A DNA stretch of 64,000 nt from Phylloscopus collybita (lineage: Eukaryota > Chordata > Aves > Passeriformes > Phylloscopidae): NCBI GenBank assembly GCA_027886175.1, contig JAJNNQ010000094.1:186001-250000 (forward strand). The letters are read 5' to 3'. Position numbers and translations under genes: made by a program. Below the pieces are notes generated by a model. That model did no database searches. It was given only the letters and a program-made list of their open reading frames with translations, and had not been told where the DNA came from. Positions within the stretch are counted from its first letter, which is position 1, and every line of letters begins with the position of its first letter. Below are positions 1-9,486 of the stretch, one piece after another.

Positions 1-1466
1 CCCGGTGGCCACTGCCAGGGCTGTGGTGGCCAGGAGGAACCCTCCAATGTGGAAGGGGGTCACAGGGACACTCCCACCTGGGGGACAAAGAGGGGCATCA
101 GGGGGACCATGGGGGACAAAGAGGGGGTTGGGGACGGCCATAATGGGGGTTTGGGGTGACAGGAGAGATGGGGGCCATGAGGTGACAGGTGACAGGATTT
201 TGGAGAGGTACAGGGGCCAGGGAGGTCAGGGGGTCATGGTGGGCTTAGGGGTCACAGGGGTCAGGGGAGCCAGGAGGTTCCAGGGGTTCAGGGAGTGCCA
301 TGGGGGGTCCCGGCTCACCCACGTCCAGCGCACAGGGCCCATCCCCACAGCACTGCCTTGGATGGGGTGGGACAGGGTCAGAATGGGGGTGTCCCTTTCC
401 CTGTCCCTGTCCCTGTCCTCGCCTGGCAGTGAATTCCCTGTCCCCTCCCATATCTGGGTGTCCCCATCCCTGTGCCCTGTCATGGGTATTCCTGTCCCCG
501 TGCCCTGAATCAATGTCCCCAGAGTTGGTATCCCCAGCACTGGGTGTCCCTGTCCTTGTCCCCAGCACTGGGTGTCCTTGTCCTCCCACCCACAGTGGGT
601 GTCCATGCCCCCCATCCCCACTGAGTGTCCCTGTGTCCCCTGTGCCCTGTCATGTGTGTCCTCATGGCCCCAGTGGGTGTCCCCATCCCCCCCAGGGTGT
701 CCCCTGTGGTGTCACCTTTCAGCCACTCGCAGTTGTAGTTGCTGAAGGTCCCATTGGAGCGGAGCCAGATCTCTGTCTTGTCCCCGTTTTGGATGACATT
801 GGTGACATTGAAGGTTTCGAAGGGCGGGACCACCACCTCCTCCTCATCAGGAAATCTGGAGAAATTCTGGATGTCCACGCCATAACACGTCGTCACCTTG
901 AACACCGTGCCTATCTCAAAATCCTCAGCGCTATCTCTGCAAAGCGACGTCGGCGTGAATTGACCGAACCGGACCCTCTGGCCTTGCTCTGCCGTGAACT
1001 GGGTCCAGCTCGCGATGCGGAACACACAGCGACACTCGGGTTTCTCTGCCTCCCTCAGAGTGGCCAGGGCATCGGTCAGCAGGAAATGCAGCGTTTTGAA
1101 GTGGAAGTTGTCCCGGTACTCCTGGGGGGAGCACCCAGCCGCGCGCATGGCCGCGTTGAACTGCCGGTACAGGTCGTCCATGGTGAAGGCCATGAGGGCG
1201 ATGGCCTGGGCTGAGGATGCCAGAGGGGACAGAGGGGACCCGCTGCTCTGCCACTCGGCCACGGCCTTGGGCCAGACCCGGGCAAAGAGAGGATTCTTCT
1301 GGAACTCGGAGCGGTTGAGCGCCGGCAAGGCCTCAGTCATAGCCAGGTGGCAGCCCTGGTACTGGTCATCGAAGGAGTCCTCGGCCATGTCCAGGGGCTT
1401 CACCTCGATGGCCACGGTGGTCACGGTCATGGCCAGCAGTGCCAGGGCGTGAGCCAGGGGGGCCAT
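1..1466 (-). CDS. ART-A: arginine-type ecto-ADP-ribosyltransferase, two exons, 3' end cut by window
   Basis: The family transfers ADP-ribose from NAD+ to protein arginines at the cell surface or in the secretory path. Exon 1 is 1466 to 716 (751 nt) and ends in AAAG/GTGAC. Exon 2 starts at 77 after a CAG acceptor and runs off the window after 25 full codons; copy B shows only two more codons and a stop. Residues 1-20 form a hydrophobic signal peptide. The SFDDQY motif at 31-36 is typical of vertebrate ARTs. The R-S-EXE signature is present: Arg in VFR (about 150), TPTS (171-174) and EEE before VVVPPFETF (208-210). Cysteines in QGC, CRC, TCYG and YNCEW could form the family's two disulfides. 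Exon 2 encodes a hydrophobic tail that fits a GPI signal. The start chosen is the ATG in MAPLAHAL, just before the signal peptide. Near-identical to copy B in inverted orientation. Confidence 0.85.
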
Positions 1467-1960
1467 GATGGGGAGAGACCACCAGGAGCAGTGTGGGACA
1501 ATGAGGGGACACAGAGGAGACACAGGGAGGGTTCCTCAGTGAGGAACTGGGGAGGGGAGTGGGGTCAGCCCAGCCCAGGGGGAGGGGAGGCACTCCTGGC
1601 CAGGAGATCCCTGGACACAACCTGGGGTCCCTGATCCCCAACCTGGGGGTTACTTCTGCCTCCCCAACACCCCCCGGACCCCCCAGGACCCCAATTCCAA
1701 ACCCACAATGCAATCTCCTCCTGCCCCCCACAGAAACCCAATCCTCCTCCTGTGATGGATGACAAATCCCCTCAGCCCTGCCAGGACCCCGACCCAAATC
1801 CTGGGGTCACTCCCTGAGCCCCCAGGTGTCCCCCTCGGACCCTCCCCAGATCCCAACCCCACTCCCACCATCCCCCGTCCCCCCTCACTTTTCCCCAGAG
1901 CACCCCAGGACCCCAATCCCATTCCTGTGACTCCCCCAGGGACCCCCCAGCCCCCGATAC

Positions 1961-2157
1961 CAAAATCAGCCGCAGAGAACTCCCGGACAGAACGGCAGGG
2001 ATCCCAAAGCCGGAATTCTTGATCAGCTCGGGCTCCCAGTGGATCTCTCCTGCTCCTGTGGCTCAGGGGGGACTCATCCAGCCTAATTATAAACATTCAT
2101 TAGAATGGGCTTCTTAGCTAACACAAAACCAGCACGTTTTCCATAAACAACTTGCAT
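1961..2157 (-). promoter_or_regulatory. Putative ART-A promoter and 5' untranslated exon
   Basis: About 500-690 bases upstream of the ART-A ATG lies a block found upstream of every complete ART copy except B. It ends in a conserved donor-like site (GATTTTG/GTATC on the minus strand, last exon base 1961). Upstream is an octamer-like site at 2150-2157 reading ATGCAAGT on the minus strand, one base away from the ATGCAAAT octamer. The promoter role is inference from position and conservation. Confidence 0.35.
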
Positions 2158-2551
2158 GGCTGTGCCACTTTCAGGAAATCGTTTTTATTGCCCTGCAGTC
2201 ACAAAAATGGGGTTTCTCAGTGTGGTTTTCACTGAGCGTCCCAACATCTCAGGTGGTCTTGCCTTGAACCCTGCTTTGGGCAGGTGCTGCTCCTTCTGTG
2301 GTGCAGAACTTGCCAAAAACCCTCACTGGAGTGCCCGTTATCTCTTTCACCACCTTTACCCAGCTGTGCCCACACTTCAAGATCCTTTGATGTTTTTCCC
2401 CAGTCAGTCTTTAAGCCCAGCCCAGCACCTCCAGGGGAGCTGAAACTTTCTCTTCTCTCTCTCATTGCTCAGTCCCCAGGACCCCAATCCCACCGCCCCG
2501 TGTGCCCCCAGTGCCCCCCAGCCCCACTCCCCACTGCTCCCTGAGCTGCTG
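2158..2551. repeat. Duplicated flank module, no gene
   Basis: This stretch holds the distal part of the recurring block (the 'ttattgtcctgga' segment) and a module with the phrase GCAGAACTTGCCAAAA. The same module recurs near 31.4, 37.0, 38.9, 42.9, 48.5, 50.8, 58.1 and 63.8 kb. I see no credible coding sequence here. Confidence 0.5.
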
Positions 2552-2860
2552 TCACACCTCAGACCCCAAATGGGCTCCCCTCTCAGGTGACACCCCTGGG
2601 GGCACCCCGAGCCTCGCCAGGATCTCCTTGGGGAGCACCTGGGTGACTTCCCCGGCCTTGTTGGGGTGGCAGGAGAAGTTCTGCACCCCAAAAAACAGGA
2701 TCCACAACCCCAGGAGACACCTGAACCCGTGTCGGCGTGGTGGCTCAGCAAATCCATCTGCCAGGAACCCCCGGCAGTGCTTCCCCTCTCAGTGATCCCT
2801 GGAGGTGATGGGTTGGGATCCAAAGGGTTCTTTTGGAAACACCTCGGGCAAACAAACCCG
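2552..2860 (-). other. Multicopy conserved ORF block of unknown identity, copy 1
   Basis: On the minus strand an open frame ends at a TGA (2552-2554). It contains the motif NFSC-PNKAGEVTQVLPKEI followed by LARLGVPPGVSPERGAHL. Other copies lie at 31.7, 38.4, 42.4, 48.8 and 57.7 kb. Most keep this frame open with few replacements. No start codon or splice site is clear, and I do not recognise a family. It could be an exon of an unknown gene or simply duplicated noncoding DNA. Confidence 0.35.
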
Positions 2861-3400
2861 GGGATCACCCCCTGCCCCCTGCAGTGTCCCCCAGCCCTCC
2901 CATGCCCCCGGTTACACTCCCAGGCCCCTCTGCTGTCCCCCAGAGCCCCATGATCCCCCGTCCTGTGTCCCCCAGTGTCCCCCAGTGTCCCCCAGGTACC
3001 CCAGGACTCCAATCCCACATCAAATTCCCCCCCAGTGTCCACCCAGTGTCCCCCATGGCCCCAACCCCAATCCCACAGCCCCCTGTGCCCCCCCAAGTGT
3101 CCCCGGTGTCCCCCCAGCCCCCGATACCAAAATCAGCCGCAGTGAACTCCCGGACAGAACGGGAGGGATCCCAAAGCTGGAATTCTCGATCAGCTCGGGC
3201 TCCCAGCAGATCTCTCCTGCTCCTGTGGCTCAGGGGGACTTTGCCAGGAGGAATTTATCCACCAGAGTTTTTCATGTTCTTTACAATGGGCTTCTTAGCT
3301 CGCACGAAACCAGCACAATATCCATGAATAATTTACATGGCTCTGCCTCTTTCAATAAATGATTTTTATTGTCCTGCAGAGCCATAAAAATGGGTTAATT
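2861..3400 (-). repeat. Orphan copy of the ART upstream region, no ART attached
   Basis: Positions 2861-3120 are C-rich minisatellite like that upstream of ART ATGs. Positions 3120-3240 copy the putative 5' exon with its donor-like site, and 3290-3400 copies the block that carries the octamer elsewhere. Here the octamer position reads ATGTAAAT. An ART gene has probably been lost from this module, or the module spread separately. Confidence 0.5.
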
Positions 3401-3401
3401 G

Positions 3402-4005
3402 TGTGTGGTTCTTATAGAGTGCCCTGATAAGGATAAGGACCCAATAATTGATTGCCAATTAGGTAAACCTTTATTAAAACCATAAGTCGAAGCGAGCAGC
3501 GTGCAGGGAAAGCCCGAGAGCACCAGTCTCAGCTCACGCTCCACCCACAGCTTTTGGAATTTTCCCCACAATTTCCCATTTTTTTAACCTTTGGTTTTGC
3601 ACACACCTCTTGGTCCCTCCCCATGTTTTCCCATTTTTGGTCATAGTTGAGTCTTCCAACTCCGGGAGTCTGGGGTCTTCTGCCCTCTCACGGTGGTCGA
3701 TGGATGAAGTCTCTCCTCTTCCTCGCAGCACGTCCATGGGGACTTTCCACTGTGGTCACCACGGTTTCACCAAATCTCCTGTTTTCTCCTTTTCTTCATG
3801 TCTATGATACAAATTTCCATTTCATTATCCTCGACCAAGGCCGGGCTCCAACTTTTCTGTTTCTGCAGTTTCTGCAACTTATACTTATTACTTAATATCC
3901 TCTACGTATTTACAATTTCTGCAGCTTGCTGAACAGCCCCTACATATTTATAATTATTAACTATAACAACACAAATTACCTAAATCATTAATTCCATTTA
4001 TAACA
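3402..4005 (-). mobile_element. LTR of an ERVL-like element, minus orientation
   Basis: On the minus strand the LTR begins TGTTATAAATGGAATTAATG at 4005 and ends in ACCACACA near 3402. Related copies lie at 32626-33623, 50918-51024 (partial) and 56401-57007. The bases just outside its 5' edge (4006-4020) read as a polypurine tract on the minus strand, so this is the 3' LTR of a partly retained provirus rather than a solo LTR. Confidence 0.65.
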
Positions 4006-4760
4006 GTCCTCCCCTTTCTTAATTAATTAATTAATTAGTGTTAATTCACTAATTATTTTATTTGTATGATCATATAATTTGTATGATCATTTACTAATTT
4101 GTATGATCATATATAACTTTTGTTAGTACTCTACTGTATTGCTGATCAATTATACCGGTTGTGAATTACAGCTCTGGCTTAAAGCTCATCCCTATAAACA
4201 CCCCAAGGTCGTGCTCTGTTCTCGTCGTGGATTTGCTTTTTGCTTAAGTTCTTTTAGGTTTTTTTTTCTCTATCTTTACCTGGGTCTCAAATTTGATGAT
4301 GAGTGTGCTATGAAAATTGATTCCATCCTATTCCCCACACAAACAGTTTGGTCACACTGATTGCAAACAGGAATAATGGAGTTTGATTTTTTTTTTTTTA
4401 ATTTGCCTTAGTTTATTTTCCTCAGGGATTGCAGTTATATTGTGACACGCTGGGATGTTTCCCCCCACATCATTTAACACATCGAATGCTATGACATTTA
4501 CAAACTCCCGTGCTAAAGTCGGCCGGGCATCCCAAGTGGCAGAGTCAGAACTCCCAGCAGCATTCCCCACTTCAGAAACCCTCTGCCTTCCCCGACGCCT
4601 CCGCTTTTGCTTTCCGGAGCCTGGATTTCCATCTTCTCGGCAGCAAGGAAATTCTTCAGGGGTGCCTGGGAGTGACTGCCGGTTTAAATGTCTTTTCTTG
4701 TACTTATCTTTCATGTTTCATTTGTTCTGCCCAGTAAAGAACTCGGGAGTATTTTCAGTA

Positions 4761-4811
<51 letters not shown>

Positions 4812-5550
4812 TATTATTATTATTATTTCAGCTTGGGTATCCAATTGACCCCTCACCCCATTTACAACTAATTGCCACCACTCAGAAAATCCCTCTTCAA
4901 GTCTCCCTATTTGTACAGCCAGGTATAATGTTTGTTTTGTTATCTCCAGCTCTTCTCTTCCACAGGGAGGGCACAACCCCTTAGGAAAATATCCTGCCCT
5001 ACAGTGACTCCGCCACTTTTCTTTAAAGCTCGCCTTTACACAGCCTTTTCCCACATTAATAGCATTCACAACTTAAGCTTTTTGGTTTACTTTGTTTACT
5101 CTTCCTCTCCTCCTGCCTCACTCATCTTGCTTTTCCCACTGCGGCTGCCAACACTCTCTCCTCCCCTTTCACTTTCCTCTTCCCTCTTACACTTTCTGCA
5201 CTTCCCTCAATGAATCTTGTATCCCCCGCTCTTGCCGCCACCCTTCTGTAACTTTTCTCATTTCCTCCGTGTGCCTTCTACCCCTGAGCACATCCTCAAG
5301 CTATTCCTAAGCCTTTCCAACCAGTCCGTGGGGGGGATTTATCCTTTTTCTGGTGTTCACTAAAAGCCTTGTTAATATCCTGTCCCCCCGGGACTGCCTC
5401 CCGTATCCCTTGCCAACGGGACATTCACAGAGCCTGTGCGTTCTGGTCCCATGAGAACTTCCCTTAACGGCAAAGGCTGAACCCTCCTCGTGTTAATTTT
5501 GCCCTTTGCACCTTACTTCTTGTTTGCCTGGGCGATGGGACAGCCTTTTG
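4006..5550 (-). mobile_element. Decayed ERV internal region
   Basis: This region is AT-rich and unlike the GC-rich DNA around it. On the minus strand it ends in a polypurine tract (AAGAAAGGGGAGGAC) directly before the LTR. Only short open frames remain, such as 4352-4714 and part of 4755-5069. None shows a recognisable retroviral motif, so it is assigned from its position next to the LTR and tract. A trinucleotide repeat interrupts it. Confidence 0.45.
4762..4828. repeat. (ATT)n microsatellite
   Basis: About 22 ATT/TTA units run almost without interruption; one ACT variant sits near 4806. Confidence 0.95.
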
Positions 5551-5859
5551 CTCAGACCCGTGGGTAAACAACTTGCGGATTCTTGGTGGGGCGGGGTAGG
5601 GAAGCAGCAGGTAAAGGTTTGAGGATGGGGAGGGTCAGGTTGTCCAAGGGGTCCCAATCCTCTTTTTTTTTAGATTTTCCTTGTTTTGTCGGGACCAATG
5701 GGAACAATGAAGGTGGGTTGGTGTTTTTTTTGCAATTTCTGCAACAGAGAAGGAGCAGCGCCTGCCAAAAGCAAAAGTTGGAGGTGAGGCCATCTGTGAT
5801 ACTGGGATGCTCAGTGAGAACTGTCATGGGGGATAATTCATGTTTTTCATAATACTCGT
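5551..5859. repeat. Fragment of the duplicated flank module
   Basis: The stretch contains the GGAGCAGCGCCTGCCAAAAGC phrase and the 'gaggccatctgtgatactggg' phrase of the module seen at 30.8, 47.8 and 58.7 kb. No gene is seen. Confidence 0.45.
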
Positions 5860-6417
5860 TGTTACAGTAAATATAGTTTATAGAAAAGCCAGAAGGATTA
5901 CCCCCTCCCCCCGCCGCCTCCCCCCAAAGCAAAGGGCCTGGAAAGTTTCGCAAGAACCATCTCCAGCTCTGGGAAGAAGAGAAAGAAACTACAATTCCAA
6001 TAGAAGGAGAAAGAATAGCCAGGATGGAGGTGATCAACCCCCGATGACTCCGAAATGGTTTCTTACCAGGAACATCCAAATCGCCCGGGAATCCCATTCA
6101 CCCAGGAAGTCTTTTGAGACAGCAGAACTGGTCCCTAGACCTTTCAACATCCAGGGGCACCTGGACCCGAGACAAGCCTGGACATGTATAATTTTAAAAT
6201 CACGTTGTCCCGAACAAGGAGGGGTATAAAAGCTAACTGGTTTGGGCTCGGGCTTTCGTGAAACCACGGGGGACGTGGCGCGGCAGAGGTCACGTCGGTC
6301 AGATTCACCCAGAGCTAACTCTGTTCCTTGGGTGCTGGCTTTGTCATTTGCTTCTCCGAAATCATCCTTGGCAAATAAATTGTTTTTCGTTGAGATTGGC
6401 TTTCTAAATTTATAACA
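5860..6417 (+). mobile_element. Solo LTR of a different family, plus orientation
   Basis: The element runs from TGTTACAGTAAATA to TTTATAACA. It has a good TATA box (GGTATAAAAG near 6222) and an AATAAA near 6374, in the order expected of U3-R-U5. No target-site duplication is evident (ctcgt before, gaatc after). No second copy of this family is seen in the window. Confidence 0.6.
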
Positions 6418-6574
6418 GAATCACACCCTGTAACCCCACTTTATGACACTCCAGAGCAATAAAAATCATTTATTGAAAGAGGCAGAGCCAAGCTAATTAT
6501 TTATGGGGAAAGTGCTAGTTTTGTGTTAGCTAAGAAGCCCATTTTAATGAATATGCATAATTCTGGTGGATAAA
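6418..6574 (+). repeat. Copy of the ART-upstream block, octamer lost
   Basis: The sequence from 'ccagagcaataaaaatcatttatt' to 'aattctggtggataaattc' is the block that precedes ART genes. At the octamer position it reads CAAGCTAATT. It joins directly to ART intron sequence at about 6575. Confidence 0.5.
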
Positions 6575-6796
6575 TTCATTATGGCCCCCTCTGACCTCGA
6601 CACGTCAGGGCCCCCCTGTCACCCCTGTCCCTCCCCCAATGGTCCCTCTGGTGCTCCCATGACCTCCCCTCCACTTATGGTCCTCCGGACCCCCCTCTCT
6701 GAGTCCCCAGGTGGGAGCCTCTCCAGGAACTCCTCCCACCTTTGGGGGCTTCTCCTGGTGACCCTGGCCATGGCAATAGTCAGCAGAGCCCTCTGA
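6575..6796 (+). pseudogene. Orphan ART exon 2 with 3' part of intron
   Basis: The end of an ART intron (from about 6575) leads to a CCCCAG acceptor and an 86-nt exon 2 at 6711-6796 with a TGA stop. In the ART phase it encodes [19 protein letters not shown] and a short remainder, the same hydrophobic tail as C, D, E and H. The catalytic exon is missing: upstream is the octamer-type block. The gene is a truncated remnant produced by a deletion or rearrangement. Confidence 0.8.
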
Positions 6797-6799
6797 GCC

Positions 6800-7127
6800 A
6801 TGAGGCCATCAAGGTCTCTGTGGTCTTGGAGGCTACTGTGGCCACCATGGTCAGGAAGGTCACTGGGACCCGCAGAAAAATGACACCACCAAGGCTACCG
6901 AGGCCATGGTGGCCACTGTGGCCACTTTGGCCACTGTGACCACTCTGGACATTGCAACCACCATGGCCACTCTGTCCACTGTGGTCACCGTGACCGATGA
7001 GGCCATGGTGGCCACTGTGGCTGCCATGGCCACTGTAGCTACTGAGGCCACTGTGGCCGCTGCGGTTACCAAGGTGACCAAGGTCACCATGGCCACCACG
7101 GCCACTGTGGTCTCCATGTCACAGTGA
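6800..7127 (+). repeat. GTGGCCACTGTGGTCACC-type minisatellite in ART 3' flank
   Basis: A degenerate repeat built of GTGGCCACY / ATGGTCACC units directly follows the exon 2 stop. Its three-base phase keeps all frames open and gives Val-Thr-Ala-rich translations on both strands; these are not genes. Related tracts follow ART-B, C and D. Confidence 0.85.
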
Positions 7128-8039
7128 CAAGGGGTCCATCCTGGGGAATCCCCTCCAAGAGCTGCTCAGGAGGGAGCAGCACAAGGCCAGCAGGATCAGC
7201 CAGGTCTGGACTGGAGCTGCCAGGACAGCCCAGGACAGCCCAGGACAGCCCAGGACAGACCGGCCAGCCCGGACAGCAGAGACCAGGCAGTGCCTGGGGC
7301 CAGTTGGACACTTCCCGCCAGAGGTGTTTAGGAGTGGCAATGTCACCGCCACCTCCTAAAGCTCCCTGGCTGCCTTGCCTGATGGATTAAAAAAAATGTT
7401 ACTTGCTTGACTGGAGTATAAAATATGTATCAAAGATTTAAACCTTGCTCATCTGGCTTATCAAAAGTTTATCAAAATTTGCTGCTGCCTCACTGGATGA
7501 ATTCACTGCAGCTCTTACTACACCTTTCCTGCCGGGCGCCTCATTTCCTAAAATAAAGCATTTCCTGCAGTTTGTGTTAAAGCTTTATTTTCTAAATGTC
7601 CGTCTTCAGACAGGCAGTGGAGAAGCGCTCCTCCCTTTTCCCTCTGCACTCCCTTTTCACTTCACTCACCAAGGACCTGGAGGGGCTGGAGCATGCCCAG
7701 GGAAGGGATGGAGCTGGAGAGGGGTCTGGAGCACAAGAATTGGCTGAGGGAGCTGCGGGGTGCTGCTCAGAGTAATTAAAAAAGGACGAATGATCAGTTC
7801 GGGGCCAGTTCCAAAGTTCCTGATTTGAGGCAATGGAGAAGAAGAATTGGGAGGGAAAAATCGGTAAAAAAAAGAAAGAAAGAAAAAAGAAAAACTAAAT
7901 AAAGCGGACAGAGACACCATCACCCATTAATTTAGGAAAAAGCCTGATGTTTGGCTCAGGGATCTCTTTTTCCTTTCAAATCAGGGGATTTTCCTTCTTT
8001 ACCCTGCACATCTCCTGCACTGGCCGTGCCGTTGCACTT
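7128..8039 (+). repeat. ART 3'-flank tail module
   Basis: Contains a 10-bp AGGACAGCCC tandem repeat (7222-7258), then the tail shared with 41.8, 45.3, 52.1-52.6 (inverted) and 60.7-61.4 kb (inverted). An AATAAA near 7553 is conserved in some copies and could be an ART polyadenylation signal. No coding sequence is supported. Confidence 0.5.
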
Positions 8040-8734
8040 CGGGAATCGCCCACCGGAGGGCAGCAGCGAGCGGAGTTCCACAGCGGCACTGCGCATGCGC
8101 CGCCCCCAGCTGCAGTTCCGGGTGCCCCCAGCAGGCGGCAGCACGAGCTGGCGGCGCTGCCCATCCCGGCCCAGGGGCTCTGCAATGGTTTGGGATGGAG
8201 CGACCTTAAAGCGCCTGCGGTGCCAGCGCTGCCGTGGGCAGGGACAGCTTCCCCTGCGCCAGGCTGCTCCAGGCACCCCAACCTGCCCTGGGACATGGCC
8301 AGGCACAGGGCAGGGACAGCTTCCCCTGCGCCAGGCTGCTCCAGGCACCCAAACCTGCCCTGGAACACGGCCAGGCACCGGGCAGCCGCTGCCTGTCCGG
8401 CCAACCTGTGCTCGTTCCTCAGCACCCTCCCAGGGAAGGATTCCTCTCAGGATCCCATCCATCTCTGCCCTCTGGCAGTAGGAAGCCATTCCCCTTGTCC
8501 TGTCCCTCCATGCCCAAAGCTCTCCTTGGGCTCCTTTAGCCAGGAAGGGGCTTTGGTGCCTCCCTGGATCGCTCTCCAGGCTGAACACCCCCAGCTGTCT
8601 CCACAGCAGAGCGGCTTCACCCCTGGAAGTCTCTCCGTGGCTTCCTCCGGACTGGCTCCAGCAGCTCCACATCTCCTCTGGGCTGGGGCCCAGCGCTGGT
8701 AGAGCGATCTGAGTGGGAATGTCTCACGGTGGTG
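8040..8734 (-). mobile_element. CR1-like LINE 3' end, minus orientation, with tandem sub-repeat
   Basis: Read on the minus strand it follows the avian CR1 3' region: GAGCTGCTGGAGCCAGTCC, then GTTCAGCCTGGAGAG, then GCAGCCTGGCGCAGGGGAAG, and finally TTAAGGTCGCTCCATCCC. The usual 8-bp CR1 end repeat is absent; instead it is fused to a GC-rich block (8040-8180). The 70-72 bp segment with the GCAGCCTGG phrase is repeated about twice. LTR-1 of the provirus array abuts its 5' edge. Confidence 0.65.
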
Positions 8735-9407
8735 TGTCTTGGTTTGGAAAGACAGGTATCTGCCAGGGAAACTGAGGTTCCCCTAGGATGGAGAATACCA
8801 ACCCCTCACACCCCGACGAATTATAATTTTGCAATCAAGGGCTCTCAGGCAAAGATGTTGGGAATAGGAATAACAGTTCTTTACTAGGAGGTATTAACAA
8901 TACAAATATGATAGGAAACAAAACCACCCAACCAAACAAACAAATAAACAAATAAACAATAATTTTGGAAGAAAACCCTGACAGAGTCAGAGTTTCAATC
9001 TGACCCTGTGATTCAGGATGTTGAAAAAACAGTCCAAACGTAAACAGTCCAAACACTTCTGGAGTGGCAGACGTGATCCTGTTGGAGCAGAGATGATTCT
9101 GCGAAGAAAAACCGGTTCAGGGGCGGCGAGGAGGGAGGCAGGAATGGCGAGCACAGGAGACGAAGAAGATCTTGCCGCACCGCAGGGAAGGAAGCGCCGA
9201 GCACCCAGCTCCTGCAGCCCAGCAGCACCGACGACTCCCGGCCACCTCCCCTCCCCCCCACCCCCCACCGCCAGGGCATGAGATGTATAGAAATGCAAAT
9301 GCACCGCACAGGCTGGGGAAGGTAACAATGACCTATCAAGGTGGGTCATCAGGCCCCAAAACAAATGTAAATAGAATATACAAAACCCAGCTCCACAACC
9401 CAGGACA
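8735..9407 (-). mobile_element. ERV array LTR-1
   Basis: The 673-bp LTR reads TGTCCTGGGTTGTGG to CCAAACCAAGACA on the minus strand, with TG/CA ends. Boundaries come from comparison with the other three LTRs. It is the 3' LTR of the first unit. An octamer (ATGCAAAT, 9293-9300 on the plus strand) lies in U3. A GCGAAGAAAAACCGGTTCAG variant links it to LTR-4 rather than to LTR-2 and LTR-3. Confidence 0.9.
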
Positions 9408-9486
9408 ACGTTCCACCCCTTATTCTATTACCATCTGTATCATACCTAAATTAATAAACTCCACTATACAGAATGAACCCTCACAC
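9408..9486 (-). other. Polypurine tract and pol-LTR spacer, unit 1
   Basis: The minus strand carries AAGGGGTGGAACG just before LTR-1, a typical plus-strand primer site. Only about 80 bases separate the pol stop from the LTR, which leaves no room for env. Confidence 0.7.

Noticed and set aside
4762..4828. Homopolymeric Tyr, Leu or Ile runs in predicted proteins
   Set aside because: They translate the (ATT)n microsatellite.
6860..7117. Long Val/Thr/Ala-rich open frames on both strands, here and at 34.2-34.6 and 41.2-41.6 kb
   Set aside because: They come from a three-base-phased minisatellite that is open in several frames at once; there is no start context, domain or conservation of a single frame.
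8720..8740. A target-site duplication for the ERV array (GGTGGTG against GGGAGGC)
   Set aside because: The five bases next to the LTRs differ at two positions, and the wider flanks come from unrelated sequence.
9408..9486. An env gene in the ERV units
   Set aside because: Only about 80 bases lie between the pol stop and the LTR in each unit, and no open frame remains.
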